A stretch of 7,962 nucleotides of DNA, from the NCBI GenBank assembly GCA_965653225.1, contig CBFGZI010000155.1, forward strand, positions 1-7,962, given 5' to 3'. The position numbers and the translations under genes were made by a program. Every line of letters begins with the position of its first letter. The stretch's first letter is position 1. The stretch is from JALZDI01 sp965653225. GTDB taxonomy: Bacteria > Actinomycetota > Actinomycetes > Propionibacteriales > Nocardioidaceae. Under the pieces are notes generated by a model. It was not told the origin of the DNA and made no database searches. It worked only from the letters and a program-made list of their open reading frames with translations. Shown here in pieces: positions 5,009 to 7,962 of the stretch.

Positions 5009-6394
5009 TCAGTCCGGGCGCGGCGCGCTGGTGGCCAGCGCCCCGAGCAGGTCCTGACGGGTGACCACGCCGACCGGCTTGCCGTCCTCCTGTACGAGCA
5101 GCGCGTCGGCCCGCTCCAGCGCCGCCACCGCCGACGACGCCGCCTCGCCGGCGCCGATCGTCGGCAGCGGGTCTGACATGTGCTGCTCGACCCGGTCGGC
5201 CAACCTGGCCTTCCCGCCGTACAGCGCCTCGAGCAGGTCGCGCTCGGCCACGGCGCCGACGACCTCGGCGGCCATCACCGGCGGCTCGGCCTTGACCACC
5301 GGCATCTGCGAGACGCCGTACTCGGCCAGGATCGCGACCGCCTCGGCGATCGTCTCGTTGGGGTGGGTGTGCACCAGCGCGGGCAGCTGGCCGCCCTTGC
5401 CGCGCAGGATGTCGCCGACGGTGCGCTCGTCGTCGCCGCGCAGGAACCCGTAGTGCGACAGCCACCCGTCGTCGAACACCTTGGTCAGGTAGCCGCGCCC
5501 GCCGTCGGGCAGGAGCACGACGACCACCGCGTCGGGGTCGTCGATCTCCTGCGCCAGCCGGATCGCCGCTGCGGCCGCCATGCCCGACGAGCCGCCGACC
5601 AGCAGCCCCTCCTCGCGCGCCATCCGCCGCGTGGTGAGGAAGGAGTCCCTGTCGGAGACGGCGATGATCCGGTCGGCGATGGTGCGGTCGTAGGTGTCGG
5701 GCCAGAAGTCCTCGCCGACGCCCTCGACGAGGTAGGGGCGTCCGGAGCCGCCGGAGTAGACCGAGCCCTCCGGGTCGGCGCCGATGATCTGCACCCGTCC
5801 GTCGCTGGCCTCCTTGAGGTAGCGGCCGGTGCCGCTGATGGTGCCGCCGGTGCCGACGCCGCAGACGAAGTGGGTGATCCGGCCCTCGGTCTGGCGCCAG
5901 ATCTCCGGGCCGGTCTGCTCGTAGTGGGAGCGCGGGTTGTTCACGTTGGCGTACTGGTTGGGCTTCCACGCGCCGTCGATCTCGCGTACCAGCCGGTCGG
6001 ACACCGAGTAGTAGGAGTCGGGGTGCTCGGGCTCGACCGCGGTCGGGCAGACGACGACCTCCGCGCCGTACGCCTTGAGCACGTTGCGCTTGTCCTCGCT
6101 GACCTTGTCGGGGCAGACGAACACGCACTTGTAGCCCTTGGCCTGCGCCACGATCGCGAGGCCGACGCCGGTGTTGCCCGACGTGGGCTCGACGATCGTG
6201 CCGCCGGGCTTGAGCTCGCCCTCGGACTCGGCGGCCTCGACCATCCGCTTGGCGATGCGGTCCTTCACGCTGCCGCCGGGGTTCATGTACTCGACCTTCG
6301 CGAGCACCATCGGCCGGGCGCCGTCGGTGACCTTCTGCAGCCGCAGCAGCGGGGTGTTGCCGACCAGGTCCAGCAGCGAGTCCACGTATTCCAC
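5009..6394 (-). CDS. cbs: Cystathionine beta-synthase with C-terminal CBS-domain pair
   Basis: A 461-residue PLP enzyme of fold type II, predicted to condense homocysteine with serine to give cystathionine, the first step of transsulfuration toward cysteine. Seen directly: VGNTPLLRL near residue 11; GGSVKDR with the PLP lysine at 44; the substrate-loop TSGNTG at 71-76; the phosphate-binding GTGGT at 181-185; SSGMA at 269-273; and PDGGRGYLTK at 296-305. Two CBS regulatory domains follow, at about 329-390 and 403-456. There is no N-terminal heme-binding extension, as in other bacterial enzymes. The Bateman pair argues for CBS over plain cysteine synthase, which lacks it, although O-acetylserine use is not excluded. 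The GTG at 6394 is the natural family start (protein begins MEYVDSL); no good Shine-Dalgarno precedes it, and it may be leaderless. It converges on the peptide transporter and diverges from the SGNH hydrolase. Confidence 0.93.
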   Translation of the reverse strand: MEYVDSLLDLVGNTPLLRLQKVTDGARPMVLAKVEYMNPGGSVKDRIAKRMVEAAESEGELKPGGTIVEPTSGNTGVGLAIVAQAKGYKCVFVCPDKVSEDKRNVLKAYGAEVVVCPTAVEPEHPDSYYSVSDRLVREIDGAWKPNQYANVNNPRSHYEQTGPEIWRQTEGRITHFVCGVGTGGTISGTGRYLKEASDGRVQIIGADPEGSVYSGGSGRPYLVEGVGEDFWPDTYDRTIADRIIAVSDRDSFLTTRRMAREEGLLVGGSSGMAAAAAIRLAQEIDDPDAVVVVLLPDGGRGYLTKVFDDGWLSHYGFLRGDDERTVGDILRGKGGQLPALVHTHPNETIAEAVAILAEYGVSQMPVVKAEPPVMAAEVVGAVAERDLLEALYGGKARLADRVEQHMSDPLPTIGAGEAASSAVAALERADALLVQEDGKPVGVVTRQDLLGALATSAPRPD

Positions 6395-6481
6395 GCAGTC
6401 AGCCTAATCCGGCGAAGTTGCCCCATGTCGGCTGGCAGAGGTACGTAGATTTGTAGCCACCGACGGCGGGAGGAATCCGGG
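6395..6481. promoter_or_regulatory. Shared divergent promoter region of cbs and the SGNH hydrolase
   Basis: These 87 bases must serve both genes. Toward cbs, the minus strand reads TAGGCT (complement of 6401-6406), a TANNNT -10 whose end is six bases from the GTG, so the start of transcription would fall on the start codon. CCGACA about 19 bases further upstream is a possible -35. Toward the hydrolase, TACGTA (6442-6447) with TTGCCC (6418-6423, 18-base spacer), or TAGATT (6446-6451), are candidate boxes. All are weak individually, and no clear operator was seen. Confidence 0.35.
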
Positions 6482-6484
6482 TTG
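6468..6484 (+). promoter_or_regulatory. Ribosome binding site supporting a TTG start
   Basis: GGGAGGA at 6468-6474 is a strong Shine-Dalgarno placed seven bases before the TTG at 6482. This supports the unusual start codon, and the resulting N-terminus (basic residues then a hydrophobic stretch) makes biological sense for an exported protein. Confidence 0.75.
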
Positions 6485-7489
6485 ACGAAGGCAGCGACGG
6501 CACGACGGCTTGCGACCGCCGCGGCGTACGGCGGGGGTGGGCTGGGACTCCTCGGCGGGTCCCTGTACGGCCTGCTGCGCGCCCAGGCATCCTGGGCGCG
6601 GCGGGTGATCGGGCCGCGGCAGCCCGACCCGCCGGACCCGGCGGGGGTGTACGGCCAGGGGCTGACCGGTGAGCCGGTCAGCATCGCGCTGCTCGGGGAC
6701 TCCGCCGCCTGCGGGTACGGGATGCCGGACGCCACCATGACGCCGGGCGCGCTGCTCGCGGCCGGGCTGGCCGAGATCGCCGAGCGCCACGTACACGTCG
6801 TCGTGTACGCCGTCATCGGGGCGCAGTCGCGCAACCTCGACGAACAGGTCGACCGGGCGCTGGCGGGCGACCCGCCGGCCGTCGCCGTGATCATCATCGG
6901 CGCCAACGACGTCACCCACTCGGCGCGTCCCGGAGACGCCATCCGGTTCCTCACCGAGGCGGTGCGACGGCTGCAGGAGGCGGGCAGCAAGGTCGTCGTG
7001 GGCACCTGCCCCGACCTCGGCACGATCCGGCCGATCGCCCCGCCGCTGCGGCAGGTGGCGCGCACGCTGAGCCGGCGGCTGGCCGCCGGGCAGACGGTCG
7101 CGGTGGTCGAGGCCGGGGCCACGACCGTGTCGCTGGGCGCGCTGCTCGGACCCGAGTTCGACCGCGAGCCGGGGCACTACTTCGGACCCGACCAGTTCCA
7201 CCCGTCCGCGGCCGGCTACCAGAGCGTGGCCGCCGCGCTGTTGCCCTCGCTGGCGGCGGCGCTGGACCTCTGGCCGGAGAGCGAGGAGGAGCCGGAGGCC
7301 TTCCGCGGCGAGGGTGTGCTGCCGGTGGCGTACGCGGCCGCGGAGGCGGTCGAGTCGGCCGGAACCGAGGTCAGCGGCACCGAGATCGGCGGCCGCAAGC
7401 GCGGCGCCCGGGGCCGCTGGGTGATGCTGCGGCACCGCCGTCGGCACGCAATTCCCGATGTGGAACGGGTGGACGACGTCGCGACCTGA
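6482..7489 (+). CDS. Exported SGNH/GDSL-family hydrolase (esterase-like)
   Basis: A 335-residue protein predicted to hydrolyse ester bonds, possibly acyl or acetyl groups on lipids or envelope glycans, outside the membrane. Seen directly: a basic start (residues 1-9) and a Gly/Ala/Leu-rich hydrophobic segment at about 11-33 that looks like a signal anchor with no obvious cleavage site; block I GDS with nucleophile S74; block II glycine G113 in VIGAQSRNL; block III GAND with N142; and block V DQFHP with D237 and H240. The full SGNH catalytic set is therefore present. After the catalytic domain (ending near 263) come an acidic patch at 266-271, a low-complexity Ala/Gly/Glu stretch, and a basic cluster at 305-322 (RKRGARGRWVMLRHRRRH). 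The tail could contact membrane or polyanionic wall polymers; that is inference. From memory, M. tuberculosis Rv1075c is a similar exported esterase near cbs (Rv1077), supporting a conserved neighbourhood. Substrate unknown. Confidence 0.87.
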   Translation: MTKAATARRLATAAAYGGGGLGLLGGSLYGLLRAQASWARRVIGPRQPDPPDPAGVYGQGLTGEPVSIALLGDSAACGYGMPDATMTPGALLAAGLAEIAERHVHVVVYAVIGAQSRNLDEQVDRALAGDPPAVAVIIIGANDVTHSARPGDAIRFLTEAVRRLQEAGSKVVVGTCPDLGTIRPIAPPLRQVARTLSRRLAAGQTVAVVEAGATTVSLGALLGPEFDREPGHYFGPDQFHPSAAGYQSVAAALLPSLAAALDLWPESEEEPEAFRGEGVLPVAYAAAEAVESAGTEVSGTEIGGRKRGARGRWVMLRHRRRHAIPDVERVDDVAT

Positions 7490-7545
7490 GTGGGGTCTTG
7501 TGCCAGGGGCGAGGATGAGGCACCCTCGATTCACAGCCAACACAC

Positions 7546-7558
7546 GGAGGCAAGCATG
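7546..7558 (+). promoter_or_regulatory. Ribosome binding site fixing the DUF4287 start
   Basis: GGAGG at 7546-7550 lies five bases before the ATG at 7556. An in-frame upstream start at 7490, immediately after the hydrolase stop, would add 22 residues without any such site and without family resemblance, so the ATG is preferred. Confidence 0.75.
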
Positions 7559-7786
7559 GCCCTACACCACTCCGAAGAAACGCATCGGCAACTGGTCGAG
7601 AGAATCCCCTCGGCCACCGGAGTTGAGATGAAGGAGTGGTTCGGTCACCTCGATGAGGGACCGGGGATGTTGCGGTTCGAGGAACGAGTCAGCTGGCTGC
7701 GCAGCGAGTACGGCCTGGCACACGGCCACGCCACCGCGATCGTGCACGAGCACAACCTGCAGAAGGCGCAGCGAGCCTTCCAGTAA
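7556..7786 (+). CDS. Small DUF4287-domain protein
   Basis: A 76-residue soluble protein of unknown function. The tail segment YGLAHGHATAIVHEHN (about residues 53-68) and the WFGHLDEGPG...WLRSEYG layout before it are the hallmarks of DUF4287, a short alpha-helical domain common in actinomycetes, alone or fused to a DUF5655 domain. Here it stands alone, and its length fits a single domain. There is no signal peptide, membrane segment or catalytic motif. It lies 66 bases after the SGNH hydrolase in the same direction and is followed by a strong terminator at 7803-7830, so it could be the last gene of a hydrolase transcript. A weak hairpin, GTGCC (7500-7504) with GGCAC (7519-7523), lies in the gap, and no clear separate promoter was seen. 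Its A/G-rich, less biased start (Ser, Glu, Thr, His) is normal for the family. Confidence 0.75.
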   Translation: MALHHSEETHRQLVERIPSATGVEMKEWFGHLDEGPGMLRFEERVSWLRSEYGLAHGHATAIVHEHNLQKAQRAFQ

Positions 7787-7802
7787 GGCGACAAACGAGG
7801 TG

Positions 7803-7830
7803 AAGGACGCCCGGGTTCCGGGCGTCCTTT
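7803..7830 (+). terminator. Strong hairpin terminator after the DUF4287 gene
   Basis: AAGGACGCCCGG (7803-7814) is the exact complement of CCGGGCGTCCTT (7818-7829), a 12-bp stem with a GTT loop, ending in TTT (7828-7830). It starts 17 bases after the stop codon. The T-run is short, as is usual in GC-rich actinomycetes. The same stem read on the minus strand is followed by TTCACC, so it could also slow leftward transcription from beyond the right edge. Confidence 0.85.
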
Positions 7831-7962
7831 GCTGTGTGCAGGGGGTTCTCGCCCTGTCATCGAGGGTGTTTGGCGGGGTACGCGGGGTTGAGCCGCGCCA
7901 CGCCGTACGCCACGCATGATGCGACTGTTCGTCGGTCCCATCAGTCAGAGTGCGTGATAGGG

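Noticed and set aside
5180..6448. Long + strand open frame opposite cbs
   Set aside because: A repetitive Gly/Val/Asp/Leu product with no ribosome binding site; the PLP enzyme motifs are all on the minus strand.
7831..7962. Possible small RNA or start of another gene at the right edge
   Set aside because: Short candidate frames stop quickly (for example ATG at 7916 runs only 13 codons), and only weak GC-rich complementarity is visible; nothing can be supported.

Overview
The window looks like a piece of the chromosome of a high-GC actinomycete. The evidence is strong G/C bias at third codon positions, GTG and TTG starts, a heme-less actinobacterial cystathionine beta-synthase next to an exported SGNH esterase, and a small DUF4287-type protein. 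The genus cannot be fixed from the sequence; a nocardioform or Nocardioides-like organism is a guess. The content is housekeeping or metabolic. I see no phage, plasmid, insertion-sequence, CRISPR or defence genes.

Layout, left to right. Positions 1-280 hold no gene I can name, but carry a weak promoter-like pair and a good rho-independent terminator on the + strand at 239-258, so either a short RNA or the 3' end of an off-window transcript stops there. A sugar-nucleotide pyrophosphorylase lies at 281-1354 (-). A 183-base divergent spacer with a TTGACA promoter and a repeated 9-mer (candidate operator) separates it from a flavin-dependent Baeyer-Villiger-type monooxygenase at 1538-3130 (+). 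A 214-base spacer packed with nested palindromes precedes a proton-coupled peptide transporter (POT/PTR2) at 3345-4811 (+). A 197-base convergent spacer with two further long inverted repeats follows. Then comes cystathionine beta-synthase at 5009-6394 (-), whose short (87-base) divergent promoter region is shared with an N-terminally anchored SGNH hydrolase at 6482-7489 (+). Last is a 76-residue DUF4287-like protein at 7556-7786 (+), closed by a strong hairpin terminator at 7803-7830.

The genes do not form one pathway. Activated-sugar supply for cell-surface polymers, ketone or xenobiotic oxidation, peptide uptake, transsulfuration and an exported esterase each appear to be separate transcription units; almost every neighbouring pair is divergent, convergent or separated by a structured spacer. 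The adjacency of cbs and an SGNH esterase matches, from memory, the Mycobacterium tuberculosis Rv1075c-Rv1077 region.

The least ordinary material is not coding. It consists of the two palindrome clusters at 3152-3257 and 4841-5001. They contain stems with mostly matched arms, a duplicated arm that can compete for the same partner, and a shared CTTCGCGCC word. They could be members of a dispersed intergenic palindrome family or structured 3'/5' UTR elements. I found no convincing evidence of an undescribed multi-gene system.
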